Positions 1 through 10,122 of a stretch of DNA of 64,000 bases are shown here, piece by piece. The notes beneath the pieces are model-generated. The model had not been told where the DNA came from and ran no database searches. It saw only the letters and a list, made by a program, of their open reading frames with translations. The stretch is from contig NZ_CP087968.1 of assembly GCF_024703895.1 (NCBI RefSeq), positions 3,224,001-3,288,000 of the forward strand, written 5' to 3'. Each line of letters opens with the position of its first letter. Position 1 is the stretch's first letter. The translations under genes were made by a program, and so were the position numbers. The stretch comes from Nocardioides sp. B-3 (GTDB lineage: Bacteria; Actinomycetota; Actinomycetes; Propionibacteriales; Nocardioidaceae).

Positions 1-244
1 GCGATCCAGCGGAACAAGGACGCGGGGATGACGCTCGACCAGATCGCTGTGCTCCTCGACGCCGGTGCGCCCGAGCGGCACGCGGTGCTCCGTGGCCCAC
101 CTCGACGACCTCGACCGGCGGATGGAGCAGATGCGGATCTCGCGGGAGATGACCGAGCACGCCTACAACTGCAAGGCGCACGACATCGGCGCGTGCCCGG
201 GCTTCCAGAAGCACGTGCACGACCTGATGGGGGCCTTCGAGTGA
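1..244 (+). CDS. MerR-family transcriptional regulator, C-terminal part (5' end outside window)
   Basis: The window opens inside this gene; about 80 residues remain. The visible start continues a winged-helix helix (AIQRNKDAGMTLDQIAVLL), followed by the long dimerisation helix (HLDDLDRRMEQM) and a tail with two cysteines (NCKAHDIGACPGFQ), as in small drug- or metal-sensing MerR proteins. The frame breaks once near base 105. The stop codon overlaps the GTG start of the next gene, so the two are translationally coupled and the regulator probably controls the kinase. The effector is unknown. Confidence 0.75.
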
Positions 245-1154
245 AGGTCCCCGCGGGGCTGGATGCCCAGCGACGTCTCGGCCCGCTGTGGGTCGCTCGG
301 CTGGACCGCCTCCCGGCCCCGGCCGCGACGATCCTCGACGAGTGGTCCCTCACGACCGACGGCGAGGCCATGCACGGCTTCTGCTCACTGGTGCTGCCGG
401 TGCGCACGAACGCGGGGGCGCCGGCCGTCCTCAAGCTCACCTTCGACGGCGACGACGAGTCGGAGCACGAGGGCATCGCGCTCCAGCGCTGGGGCGGCCA
501 CGGCGTGGTCAGGCTCCTGCGGGCCGACCCGCACCGGCGCGCCCTGCTCCTCGAACGGCTCCACACCGAGGACCTCGCCGACCTCTGGGACGTCGAGGCG
601 TGCGAGGTCGTCGCCGGCCTCTACGCCCGCCTCCACGTCCCCGCCCTGCCCCAGCTCCGCACCCTCACGTCGTACGTCGATCGCTGGACCGACGACCTGC
701 AGCGGATGCCTCGCCATGCACCGATCCCGCGGCGACTCGTCGAGCAGGCGACCTCGCTCGCGCGGGCCTTCGTCGCCGACGATGCCAGCACGGGGGTGCT
801 GGTCCACGGCGACCTGCACTACGCCAACGTGCTCGCCGCCGACCGGGAGCCGTGGCTGGCGATCGATCCCAAACCGATGAACGGCGACCCGCACTACGAA
901 CCTGCGCCGATGCTGTGGAACAGGTGGGACGAGCTGGAGGGCGACATCCGCGGGGAGTGCGTCGCCGCTTCCACGCGCTCATCGACACCGCCGGCCTCGA
1001 TGAGGACCGTGCCCGGGACTGGGTGGTCGTGCGGATGGTGCTCAACGCGCACTGGACGGTGGCGGACGCCGAGAGAGCGAGCAGGCCGCTGGCCGCGGAC
1101 GAGCAGGCCCGGATCACCCGCTGCATTGCCATCGCCAAGGCTGTCCAGGACTAG
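241..1154 (+). CDS. aminoglycoside/hydroxyurea phosphotransferase-type kinase
   Basis: About 304 residues, GTG start chosen because it overlaps the MerR stop (GAGTGA). The protein kinase-like fold is recognised by the catalytic loop VHGDLHYANVL and the metal-binding AIDPKP at roughly residues 185-215, the pattern of the APH(6)/hydroxyurea kinase family that phosphorylates streptomycin-like drugs or hydroxyurea in the cytoplasm. One frame break lies near 955; downstream of it the frame gives a normal C-terminus. Whether it gives resistance or has a housekeeping substrate cannot be told from sequence. Confidence 0.85.
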
Positions 1155-1273
1155 CCACTGTCTCGAAACGGACAATACGTACCAACGCGTAACCGGGTGA
1201 TCTAGGTTACTCCCGGGAGTCAGCCCTGCGGTCCTCGCTGGCCGCAGCCCGAGCAAGTGAGTCAGGGAGTCGC

Positions 1274-3096
1274 ATGCCCATCAACCACGACACAACCTTC
1301 GTGGAGAACCTGCCCCGCAACGTTGCGGTGCAGTTCCACGACCGAGTCGCGAAGTCGTCCGCCCACGAGGCCTACCGCTACCCCAAGGGTGACGGCTGGG
1401 AGTCGATCACGTGGAAGCAGACCGGCGAGCGCGTCGAGGCCCTCGCGGCCGGACTGCTGGCGCTGGGCCTCGAGCCCGAGCAGCGCGTCGGGATCGCGTC
1501 GAGCACGCGCGTCGAGTGGATCCCGGCCGACTGGCGGTCACCTGCGCCGCCGGCGCCACGACCACGGTCTACCCGTCGACCAACGCCGACGACACCGCGT
1601 ACATCCTCAGCGACTCCGAGAGCCGCTTCGTGTTCGCGGAGGACGACGACCAGATCGCCAAGCTCGTCAGCCACCGCAACGAGCTGCCGCACGTCGACAA
1701 GGTCATCACCTTCGACGGCAAGACCGACGGCGACTGGATCATCTCGCTGGACGACCCGGCCAAGCTGGGCACGGACTACCTCGCCGAGCACCCGGGGATC
1801 ATCGCCGAGAAGGCGGCGGCCATCGAGCCCGACCAGCTCGCGACCCTCATCTACACCTCCGGCACGACCGGTCGCCCCAAGGGTGTGCGCCTGCGCCACA
1901 AGTCCCGGGTCTACGAGGGCGAAGCCATCCGCGTCCAGGGACATCCTCGACGAGAGCGACCTGCAGTTCCTGTGGCTGCCGATGTCGCACTCGTTCGGCA
2001 AGGTCCTGCTCTCCACCCAGATGGCGTGCGGCTTCGCGACCGCGGTCGACGGCCGGGTCGAGAAGATCGTCGACAACTGCGCCGAGGTGAAGCCGACGTT
2101 CATGGGCGCGGCTCCACGCATCTTCGAGAAGGCCTACGGCCGGATCCAGACGATGCAGGCCGCCGAGGGTGGAGCCAAGGAGAAGCTCTTCCACAAGGCG
2201 TTCGCGACCGGTCTCAAGGTTGAGCAGCTCAAGCGTGAGGGCAAGTCGATCCCGGTCGGCCTCAAGCTCCAGCACGGCCTGTTCGACAAGCTCGTCTTCA
2301 GCAAGGTGCGCGCCCGCTTCGGTGGCCGCGTCCGCTTCTTCATCTCCGGCTCCGCCGCCCTCAACCGGGAGATCGCCGAGTGGTTCAACGCCGCCGGCAT
2401 CGTGATCCTCGAGGGCTACGGCATGACCGAGAACTCCGCAGGTGCGACCGTCAACCACCCCCTCGAGAACCGCATCGGCACCGTCGGCCGGCCCTTCCCC
2501 GGTTCCGAGGTGAAGATCGGTGACGGCGACGAGGTGCTGCTGCGCGGCCCCCACGTCATGGAGGGCTACCACAACCTTCCCGAGGAGACCGCTCGCAACC
2601 TCGACGCCGACGGCTGGCTGCACACCGGCGACAAGGGATCCCCTGGACGCCGACGGCTACCTCACCATCACCGGTCGCATCAAGGAGCTCTTCAAGACCT
2701 CCGGCGGCAAGTACATCGCGCCCCCGATGATCGAGTCGAAGTTCAAGGCGATCTGCCCCTACGCCAGCCAGTTCATGGTGTTCGGCGCCGAGCGCAACTA
2801 CGTCATCGCCCCCGGTCGCGCTCGACCCCGACGCGATGGCCGGCTGGGCCGCGGAGAACGACATGGAGGGCGCGTCCTACACCGACATCGTCCGCAGCGA
2901 CAAGGTCAAGGCGATGGTCAGCGACTACGTCGACCAGCTCAACGCCAAGCTGAACCGCTGGGAGACCATCAAGAAGTGGGAGCTGCTCGACCACGACCTG
3001 ACGATCGAGTCCGGCGAGCTGACCCCCTCGATGAAGGTCAAGCGCAGCGTCGTCGAGGACAACTACAAGAGCGTGATCGACGGGCTCTACGCCTGA
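1274..3096 (+). CDS. long-chain acyl-CoA synthetase (FadD15-like)
   Basis: About 605 residues. ANL-superfamily enzyme activating fatty acids to acyl-AMP then acyl-CoA. Visible motifs: the P-loop IYTSGTTGRPKGV (near base 1850), GYGMTENS (2417), DGWLHTGD (2610) and the C-terminal ITGRIKELFKTSGGKYI with the catalytic lysine (about 2680). Frame breaks near 1536, 1938, 2638 and 2817 each lie at a reconstructed CCTGG or CCAGG; the same motif explains R for the usual W at 'HKSRVYEGE'. A 16-bp hairpin follows the stop. It could feed beta-oxidation or lipid synthesis. Confidence 0.9.
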
Positions 3097-3144
3097 CGGT
3101 CGGTTCATCGCACCCGCACAGGGAGCGCACGGCAACGCACGGCT

Positions 3145-3180
3145 GAATGGGTGCCGGTGGGAGACCACCGGCACCCATTC
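3145..3180 (+). terminator. 16-bp perfect inverted repeat after fadD
   Basis: A 16-base arm (3145-3160) pairs perfectly with 3165-3180 around a GAGA tetraloop. There is no T-tract, as is usual for high-GC actinobacterial terminators. It lies 48 bases after the acyl-CoA synthetase stop and before the next start, so termination is the likely role. Confidence 0.7.
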
Positions 3181-3269
3181 GCCATTCCCCGGGTGCCTTT
3201 CCGATCCGAGTCAGGAGATCCCCTGAAAAGGTGATTCGGCACGGCCACCCCGAGCGGGAGAGTCGAACC

Positions 3270-3746
3270 ATGAGGAAGACATATCGGTTCCTTGGCTATG
3301 CCATAGCGGTGCTGGTCGTCGTGCAGGCGTTCGCGATCGCCCGGGCGTTCTTCGGACTGAGCAACTGGATCAACAACGACGGCGGCGTCGTCGACAAGGC
3401 CCTGCTCGAGTGCACGGACTGCGATCAGGAGTTCACGGCCGAGTGGGGCTTCGCCATCCACATGTTCTTCAACGGGCTGATGCTGATCCCCCTGACCACG
3501 CTGGTGATGCTGGTGGTCTCGTTCTTCGCCAAGGTGCCGGGCGGGGTGAAGATGGCCGTCGGTCTCGTCGTCCCGGTCGCCCTGCAGGTGATCGTGCTCC
3601 CGATGCTGGCCCGAGAGGTCGGCTCGGGGTTCGGAGGACTGCACGGGCTGAACGCGTTGCTGATTCTCGGTCTCGCAGTCGTGGCCGCTCGACGGGCAGA
3701 GGTGGGCAGCACGGCACCGAGCTCCGCCGCCTCCGTGGTTGTCTAG
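3270..3746 (+). CDS. four-helix integral membrane protein, unknown function
   Basis: 158 residues, intact frame, ATG preceded by a GGGAGAG ribosome site. Four hydrophobic segments are visible (residues about 6-28, 60-88, 95-112, 120-135). The first loop carries LLECTDCDQE, a CxxC pair. It resembles small DUF6220-like membrane proteins of actinobacteria, but I cannot assign a function. The multicopper oxidase starts 4 bases after its stop, so the two are probably cotranscribed. Confidence 0.7.
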   Translation: MRKTYRFLGYAIAVLVVVQAFAIARAFFGLSNWINNDGGVVDKALLECTDCDQEFTAEWGFAIHMFFNGLMLIPLTTLVMLVVSFFAKVPGGVKMAVGLVVPVALQVIVLPMLAREVGSGFGGLHGLNALLILGLAVVAARRAEVGSTAPSSAASVVV

Positions 3747-3749
3747 CAG

Positions 3750-5184
3750 GTGGCGGCACGCCCGCGGTTCCGGCTGTGGCTGGCCAGCGCAGCCACCGGC
3801 GCGCTGGTCCCGGCTCTGGGCTGGTCCCGGTCTGCCAGTCGCTTGCCCGACACCTACGACTCGGCCGAGATGGGCTACGCCGATCAGGGAGGCGGCCCCG
3901 CCGAGGCGCACGCCGGGCACGACGGTGTCGCGGTGGCCGACCTCACCGCCGACCCGGAGCGACCGGCCGATGTCACTGCCCGGTTGGCCGTGCGCGTCGA
4001 GGACGGCGACTACACCGTCAACGGAAGCTCCCCGGGGCCAGTGCTGGAGGCGACCGTCGGTGACCTCGTCCGGGTGACGCTGGTCAACGACAACGTCGCC
4101 GAGGGCACCACCCTGCACTGGCACGGGGTCGACGTGCCCAACGCGGCCGATGGGGTCGCGGGGGTCACCCGGGACGCGGTCCTGCCGGGCGAGGAGTTCG
4201 TCTACCGCTTCGTCGCCGACCGGCCCGGGACCTTCTGGTACCACTCGCACCAGGTCTCCCACGCTCAGGTCCGGGGAGGACTGTTCGGGGCTCTCGTGAT
4301 CCATCCGGCCGGCCCGTCCGACAGCGACGTGATGGACGAGGTCGCGGTCGTGCATCGCTACGACGACGGGCCCAGCTCAACGGTGAGGCCGGTGCGACGA
4401 CGGTCGTGGCCGAACCCGGGCAGCAGGTGCGGCTGCGGGTGGTGAACACGGACAACGCCGTCACCTCGGCCTCGGGTCACCGGCGCGCCGTACCGGAGTG
4501 CTGGCCGTCGACGGCACCGACCTCAACCGGCCCGGCCGGGTCGAGGGGGTCGCGGTGCAGGTCTCGGCCGGCGGCCGGGTGGACCTCGGCTTCGTCGTGC
4601 CCGACGGCGGTGCACGAGTCGATCTGGGCGGCACCACGGCGCTGGTGCTCGGGCAGGACCCGACGACGGCTCAGCCGGCGGTGCCGGAGGAGTTCGTCGA
4701 CCTGCTGAGCTACGGCGAGCCGACCGATCCGGGGCTGGACGTGTCCGAGCCGGATCGGCGGTTCGAGTACAGCATCGGCAAGCGCCCGGGCTTCCCGGAC
4801 GGCCGACCCGGGATGTGGTGGTCGATCAACGGCCATCTCTTCCCGGATGTCCCGATGTTCGTGGTCAGCGAGAACGACATCGCGGTGATCGAGATCGACA
4901 ACAGCAGCGACGAGGCCCACCCGATGCACCTGCACGGTCATCACGCCCTCGTGCTCTCGCGCAACGGTCAGCCGTCGACGGGCAGCCCGTGGTGGGTCGA
5001 CTCCCTCGAGGTCGGCGTGAACGAGACCTACGAGATCGCCTTCGTCGCCGACAACCCCGGGATCTGGATGGATCACTGCCACAACCTGCCCCATGCCGCG
5101 GAGGGGCTGGTCGCGCACCTGATGTACGACGGCGTGCGGTCGTCCTTCCGTGTGGGCGGCCAGCGGGCCAACCAGCCCGAGTGA
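3750..5184 (+). CDS. multicopper oxidase, exported
   Basis: About 478 residues with a hydrophobic N-terminus. All copper-binding motifs are present: HWHG (about 4120), WYHSH (4243), HPMHLHGH (4918) and HCHNLPHAAEG (5085), giving three cupredoxin domains and the type 1, 2 and 3 sites. It would oxidise Cu(I), metals or phenolics outside the membrane using O2. Frame breaks near 4372, 4486 and 4497. The GTG start lies 4 bases after the upstream membrane protein stop. The physiological substrate is not evident. Confidence 0.88.
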
Positions 5185-5209
5185 CTCCTGCTGGTGGTTG
5201 GATGTGCAC

Positions 5210-6426
5210 GTGCCCCCCGCCCAACCCGCCGGTCTCGTCATGCCCGCAGACGGATCGCTTCCCCGAGGCGGCGCTGGCGGAGTTCGGCTCCCAGCCGTTC
5301 GGGCTCTACGTCCACGTTCCGTTCTGCACCGTGCGCTGCGGCTACTGCGACTTCAACACCTACACCGCCGAGGAGCTGGGGGACGCGCCCGGCGCGTCGC
5401 GCTCGACGTACGCCGAAGCGGTGATCGCGGAGATCCGACACGCGCGTCGCGTGCTGGGGGACCGGGACGTGCAGATCGACACCATCTTCTTCGGCGGCGG
5501 CACACCCACCCTGATCAAGCCGGCCGACCCGGGTGCGGTCGTGGCGAGCGCGGCCGCCGAGTTCGGGCTGGCCGACGACGTGGAGATCACCACCGAGGCC
5601 AACCCCGACAGCGTGACCGCACGGGACCTCGCCGAGCTGCGCTCTGTCGGCTTCAACCGGATCAGCATCGGCATGCAGTCCGCGGTCGACCACGTGCTCC
5701 GGGTGCTCGATCGCACGCACGACCCGCTGCGGGTCCCGGCCGCCGTCGACTGGGCCCGGCAGGCCGGCTTCGACGAGGTGTCGCTCGACCTGATCTACGG
5801 CACGCCGGGGGAATCGGTGGCCGACTGGGAGACCTCGCTCGAAGCGGCGCTCGCGTGCGAGCCCGACCACGTGTCGGCGTACTCGCTCATCGTCGAGGAC
5901 GGCACCGCGCTGGCGCGACGCGTGCGTCGTGGCGAGTTGCCCATGCCCGACGACGACGACCTCGCCGACAAGTACGACCTCGCCGACGAGCGGCTCACGG
6001 CCGCCGGGCTGGAGTGGTACGAGGTCTCCAACTGGGCGCGTCGGCCCGAGAGCCGGTGTCGCCACAACATCCTCTACTGGACCGGCGGCCACTGGTGGGG
6101 CGCCGGCCCGGGCGCACACTCGCACGTCGGCGGCGTGCGCTGGTGGAACGTCAAGCATCCCGCGGCGTACGCCGACAGGCTGGCCGCCGGCACGAGTCCG
6201 GCCCCGGCCCACGAGCAGCTCAGCGACGACGACCGTCGCGTCCGAGCGCATCCTGCTCGAACTCCGGCTCCGCGACGGACTGCCGGTCCTCGCCCTCGAT
6301 CGCCACGGGCGGGCGCAGGTCGCGCGGCTCGTCGAGGAGGGGCTGGTCACGCTCGCGACCGAGCGGCTGATCCTGACCCGGCGCGGGCGGCTCCTCGCCG
6401 ACGCGGTCGTGCGCGACCTGACCTGA
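5210..6426 (+). CDS. hemW: radical SAM protein HemW (heme chaperone, formerly HemN-like)
   Basis: About 405 residues. The radical SAM cluster motif CTVRCGYC lies near 5325, followed by FFGGGTPTLI, TTEANPDS and RISIGMQSA, all diagnostic of HemW. The actinobacterial N-terminus (VPPAQPAG..MPADGSLP) is in a different frame from the core because of an extra C near 5263, so I place the start at GTG 5210; ATG 5240 is an alternative. A second break lies near 6240. HemW binds heme and delivers it to cytochromes; true coproporphyrinogen oxidase activity is not expected. Confidence 0.88.
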
Positions 6427-6474
6427 GGGTTTCTCCTCTTGCCGCAAGCGGCTGCGGGGCTTCGCCTCCGTCCT

Positions 6475-7357
6475 TCACCGCGACTGCGTCGCGTCGAGGG
6501 ACGTCGGCTCGGTCGTGAAGTCGATCAGCTCCTCGACGCGCCCGAGCAACGCAGGGTCGAGGTCCTCGTAGCCCCGCACGCCGCCGAGAATGTGCTTCCA
6601 CGCCCGGGCGATGTCTGCCCTGGTCGCGGTGCGGCCAGCCGAGCTGCTGGCAGGTGCCCTTCTTCCAGTCGATGTTGCGCGGCACGTCGGGCCAGCGCTT
6701 GATGCCCAGGCGCGACGGCTTCACCGCCTGCCAGACGTCGATGAACGGGTGCCCGACGATCAGTACGTGCTTGCCGACCGGCGACTTCATGATGCCCTGC
6801 GCGATCCGGCTCTCCTTCGACCCCGGCACGAGGTGGTCGACGAGCACACCGACGCGGCGCTGCGGCCCGGGCTTGAAGTCGCGCAGGTGGTCGGCCGGGT
6901 CGTCGACCCCGCCGAGGAACTCCACCACCACGCCCTCGATCCGCAGGTCGTCACCCCAGACCTTCTCCACCAGCTCGGCGTCGTGCCGGCCCTCGACGAA
7001 GATCCGGCTCGCGCGCGCCACGCGGGCCTTCACGTCGTGGACCGCGATCGAGCCACTCGCCGTACGCGTCTTCTTCTCCGGACCCGACCGGACCGGGCGA
7101 CCCAGCACCACCGGCTTGCCCTCGAGCAGGAAACCGGGGCCGAGCGGGAAGGTACGCCGCTTGCCGCGGCGGTCCTCCAGCGTCAGGGTGTCGAGGTCAC
7201 GGTCGATGGCGACGACCTCGCCCACCCAGTCGGTGATGACCTCCTCGAGGATCATCCCGATCTCGGCGGGCACGTCGACGGCGCGGCCGTTCTTCGGTGC
7301 GCGCCAGTCGGTGGTCAGGACGTCGGAGCCGTAGCGGTCATGTGTGGGGGAAGGCAC
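6475..7357 (-). CDS. DUF3097 family protein
   Basis: About 294 residues starting with GTG (MPSPTHDRYGSDVL). It matches the actinobacterial DUF3097 family usually found next to hemW; the middle contains ASRIFVEGRHDAELVEKVWG and VLVDHLVPGSKESR, which look like a Toprim-type acidic core. Biochemical function is unknown to me. One extra base near 6613 (at a CCTGG) shifts the frame; the corrected C-terminus ends FTTEPTSLDATQSR. A TAGCGT hexamer lies exactly 6 bases upstream of the GTG, so the mRNA is probably leaderless. Confidence 0.8.
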
Positions 7358-7363
7358 CGTCCA

Positions 7364-7369
7364 ACGCTA
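7364..7369 (-). promoter_or_regulatory. -10 element, leaderless promoter of DUF3097 gene
   Basis: TAGCGT on the minus strand, separated by 6 bases (TGGACG) from the GTG start at 7357. Confidence 0.65.
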
Positions 7370-7408
7370 GGCGGGCACCGCCTGCTGGTCGGCCCGCCAC
7401 GCCGGGCG

Positions 7409-7646
7409 TCAGGAATCCAGGTCGTCCTCGGACACCCCGGTCGTCTCGTCCGGCCGCACGGCCTCGCCGTCGGTGCGGTAGGTCCCGGGAGTGTCCTCCC
7501 CGGGTGTCCTGCATGCCCAGGTCGTCGGGATCCCCGGTCTCCTCGGCGTCCGGGTCGAGCGGCTCGGCCAACGGGTTGTCCTCGCCGGGCTGCAGGTCCT
7601 CGGGCAGCTGGTCGTCGCTGATGCCGGGCCCGGGAGTTTCGGTCAT
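7409..7646 (-). CDS. small acidic protein, unknown
   Basis: About 78 residues, rich in D, E and P (MTETPGPGISDDQLPEDLQPG...). No domain recognised. The frame breaks near 7493 at a reconstructed CCAGG; the corrected C-terminus ends GVSEDDLDS. It is probably cytosolic and partly disordered, and sits between DUF3097 and the MBL-fold gene, all on the minus strand. Confidence 0.55.
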
Positions 7647-7675
7647 GCCTCGTTCCTACGCTCCCGTGGCTCCGG

Positions 7676-7720
7676 CGGCTACACCCCTTCAGACGAGCGG
7701 CTACACCCCTCCTAGACGAG
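7676..7720 (+). repeat. imperfect direct repeat, two 22-23 bp copies
   Basis: Copies at 7676-7697 and 7698-7720 share CGGCTACACCCC and AGACGAG with small differences. The second copy includes the stop codon of the minus-strand MBL-fold gene. It looks like a local duplication. Confidence 0.8.
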
Positions 7721-8566
7721 CGGCAGCCGCTTCTGCGCACGCGGCAGGTGCTCATATCCCAGTCGTACGGCGGACAACAGCTGCTCAGGGTCCCGGGGCC
7801 ATTCACCTTGCTCGAGCGCCCGGGAGACGGGCACGCCACGGCTCGCGAGGTCGCGGATCGTCTCCACGCGATGATGCCCAGCTCGACGCGCTGGTCCCGG
7901 ACGTAGTCGCGATCGATGACCTGACCGTGCCCGGGGACCACGACCGTGGAGGAGGTCATCAGGCCGAGCACGAGGTCCAGCGTGAGCGGCCACTCGAGCG
8001 GGAAGGAGTCGTCGCCGATGAACGGCTTGTCCGACTCCTCGACCGGGTCGCCGCCGACGATCACGTCGGCGTCGGGGACCCGACACGACCGGGTCGCCGG
8101 CGGTGTGGCCGCGACCGGGGTGGATCAGCTCGACGGCCCGGTCGCCGAGGTCGAGCGCGACGGCGGAGGAGAAGCCGTGGGTGGCGGGCCGGAGCGTCGT
8201 CGACAGGATCTCGTCGGCGCGGGAGTGCTTGGCCGGGTGGGCGTCGTGCACGCCGCCAGACTCGACCATCCGGTCGAGCGCGAAGTCCGTGGCGTGGACC
8301 GGCAGGTCGCCGTACTCGCTCAGGATGACGTCGTTGCCGAACCAGTGGTCCCAGTGGTTGTGGGTGTTGACCAGTGCGGTCAGCGGGCCGGCACCGAGAC
8401 GGCGGACGTCGTCGGCGACGATCCGCGCCTGCTTCTCGGAGCCGTGGGTGTCGACCATGACCGGGCCGTCGGAGCCGCCGATGAGGGTGATGTTGACGTG
8501 CATCCAGTCGTAGTGGACGACCCAGACACGCGGCGCCACCTCCGTGATGTTGCCCGGGGTCTCCAC
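7712..8566 (-). CDS. MBL-fold metallo-hydrolase
   Basis: About 283 residues. The zinc motif NTHNHWDHWFGND and GRGHTAGD with a later PGHGQVID are visible, as in beta-lactamase-fold hydrolases of the quinoprotein/glyoxalase-like group. Frame breaks near 8085 and 7873. At the first, HTAGDPVV replaces the family's HTAGDLVV, consistent with CCTGG read as CCCGG. A GTG start lies 6 bases after a TAGGGT hexamer. Substrate unknown. Confidence 0.82.
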   Translation of the reverse strand: METPGNITEVAPRVWVVHYDWMHVNITLIGGSDGPVMVDTHGSEKQARIVADDVRRLGAGPLTALVNTHNHWDHWFGNDVILSEYGDLPVHATDFALDRMVESGGVHDAHPAKHSRADEILSTTLRPATHGFSSAVALDLGDRAVELIHPGRGHTAGDPVVSGPRRRRDRRRRPGRGVGQAVHRRRLLPARVAAHAGPRARPDDLLHGRGPRARSGHRSRLRPGPARRAGHHRVETIRDLASRGVPVSRALEQGEWPRDPEQLLSAVRLGYEHLPRAQKRLPLV

Positions 8567-8572
8567 GTCTCC

Positions 8573-8578
8573 ACCCTA
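8573..8578 (-). promoter_or_regulatory. -10 element, leaderless promoter of MBL-fold gene
   Basis: TAGGGT on the minus strand, 6 bases (GGAGAC) before the GTG at 8566. Confidence 0.65.
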
Positions 8579-8629
8579 CGTACGGGAAGTGTTCAGGCGT
8601 ACGTCGAGTGGTGGAAGCGCCGGGACTCC

Positions 8630-8635
8630 TAGCGT
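8630..8635 (+). promoter_or_regulatory. -10 element, leaderless promoter of PhoX-like gene
   Basis: TAGCGT followed by 6 bases (CGGAGC) and the ATG at 8642. Confidence 0.7.
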
Positions 8636-8641
8636 CGGAGC

Positions 8642-9992
8642 ATGACCTCCACCCCGCAGACGTCCCGCCGCAACCTGCTCCGCGGCGCCGCCCTGACCGC
8701 CGGTGTCGCCGGCCTCCCGTTCGCCTCGCTGGCGACCCGCTCGGAGGGCGCCACCGCCGCGTCCGCCGTCTTCTCCGACGCCGGCTACGGCCCGCTCCTG
8801 CCGGCGATCGACCGGGCCACCGGGCTGCAGCTGATCTCGCTGCCGCGTGGCTTCGAGTACCTCTCCTACGGCTGGACGAACGACCTGATGAGCGACGGCA
8901 CGCCGACGCCCAGCGCCCACGACGGCATGGGTGCCTACCGCCTTGGCGACCCGGTGCACATCGTCCGCAACCACGAGCGGAACCCGTCCGCAGCCTTCAC
9001 CCAGCCGGCCTACAACCCGCTCGGCGGCGGTGGCACGAGCACCATCGTGTTCGACCCCGAAGCAGGCGCCTTCACCGAGTCGTGGGGCAGCCTCGGCGGC
9101 ACCGTGCGCAACTGTGCCGGTGGCGTGACCCCGTGGGGGACGTGGCTGACCTGCGAGGAGACCTTCAGCGAGGCCGGGGGCATGCGTCACGGCTACGTCT
9201 TCGAGGTCCCGCCGACGGGCAAGGGCAACCCGGCGCCGTACAAGGCGATGGGCCGCTTCAACCACGAGGCAGCGGCCATCGACCCGGCCACCGGCATCGT
9301 CTACGAGACCGAGGACCGTGGCGACGCGTGCATGTACCGCTTCGTCCCGACCACGCCGGGCAAGCTGGCCGACGGCGGGCGCCTGCAGGCACTGGCGATC
9401 GGTGCGGTCGGCGTCGACACTCGCGCGGCCGGGTCCGGCACCGCCTTCGGCAGCGTGCACTGGGTCGACATCGACGAGCCCGACCCGGCCAACGACACCG
9501 TGCGTCGCGAGGCACAGGGCAAGGGCGCCGCGATCTTCTCGCGGCTCGAGGGCGCGTGGTACGGCAACGGGCGCATCTACGTCATCACCACCGACGGCGG
9601 TCCGGCCCGCCGGGGGCCGGGTCTTCGAGCTCGACCCGGTCACCGGCGAGCTGACCGTGCTCTTCGCCTCGCCGAGCGGCGAGGTGCTCAACGCGCCCGA
9701 CAACATGTGCGTGAGCCCGCGCGGCGGCCCGGTGCTCTGTGAGGACGGCGGTGGCACGGAATACGTCCACGGACTGACGACCGACGGCGAGATCTTCCGG
9801 TTCGCGTCGAACGACGCCGACCTGCGTACGTCCGGGACGGCCGGCAAGAACGTGCCGGCCAACGACTACCGCGGCTCGGAGTGGGCCGGTGCGGTGTTCG
9901 AGCCGACGAACGGCAGCTGGCTGTTCCTCAACATCCAGAGCCCCGGCATCACCCTCGCGATCACCGGCCCGTGGCGCCGGGGCGCCCTCTGA
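8642..9992 (+). CDS. Tat-exported PhoX-like (DUF839) protein
   Basis: About 449 residues. The N-terminus TSRRNLLRGAALTAGVAGLPFAS is a twin-arginine signal. The body resembles PhoX-type beta-propeller phosphatases: RGFEYLSYGW, NHEAAAIDP, YETEDRGDACMYRFVP, NAPDNMCVSPRGG and a C-terminal NIQSPG. PhoX enzymes are calcium/iron alkaline phosphatases, but several DUF839 members lack known activity. One frame break near 9607, where CCAGGG is predicted and CCGGGGG is present. A strong hairpin terminator follows the stop. Confidence 0.82.
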
Positions 9993-10016
9993 GCCGAGCT
10001 CCGCATCTCGACCACG

Positions 10017-10053
10017 GGCCCGCCCTCCCGCCGCACGCGCGGGAGGGCGGGCC
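10017..10053 (+). terminator. strong hairpin terminator between PhoX-like gene and hrcA
   Basis: A 15-base arm (10017-10031) pairs perfectly with 10039-10053 around a 7-base loop. It is placed just after the stop codon and before the hrcA promoter. Confidence 0.8.
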
Positions 10054-10075
10054 TCGGCGTCTGCACCTTGTAGGC

Positions 10076-10102
10076 TTGGCACTCTGACGTGATGAGTGCC
10101 AG
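10076..10102 (+). promoter_or_regulatory. CIRCE element (HrcA operator)
   Basis: TTGGCACTC - 9 bases - GAGTGCCAG, the classic CIRCE inverted repeat bound by HrcA. It begins at the last base of a TAGGCT -10 hexamer (10071-10076) and ends 20 bases before the hrcA ATG, so HrcA should repress its own operon and be relieved on heat shock. Confidence 0.92.
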
Positions 10103-10122
10103 CGATGCCGGAAGGAGGCGAC

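Noticed and set aside
3105..4355. 416-residue minus-strand open frame
   Set aside because: Low-complexity Arg/Gly/Asp/His composition and exact overlap with the membrane protein and multicopper oxidase show it is a shadow frame of GC-rich coding DNA.
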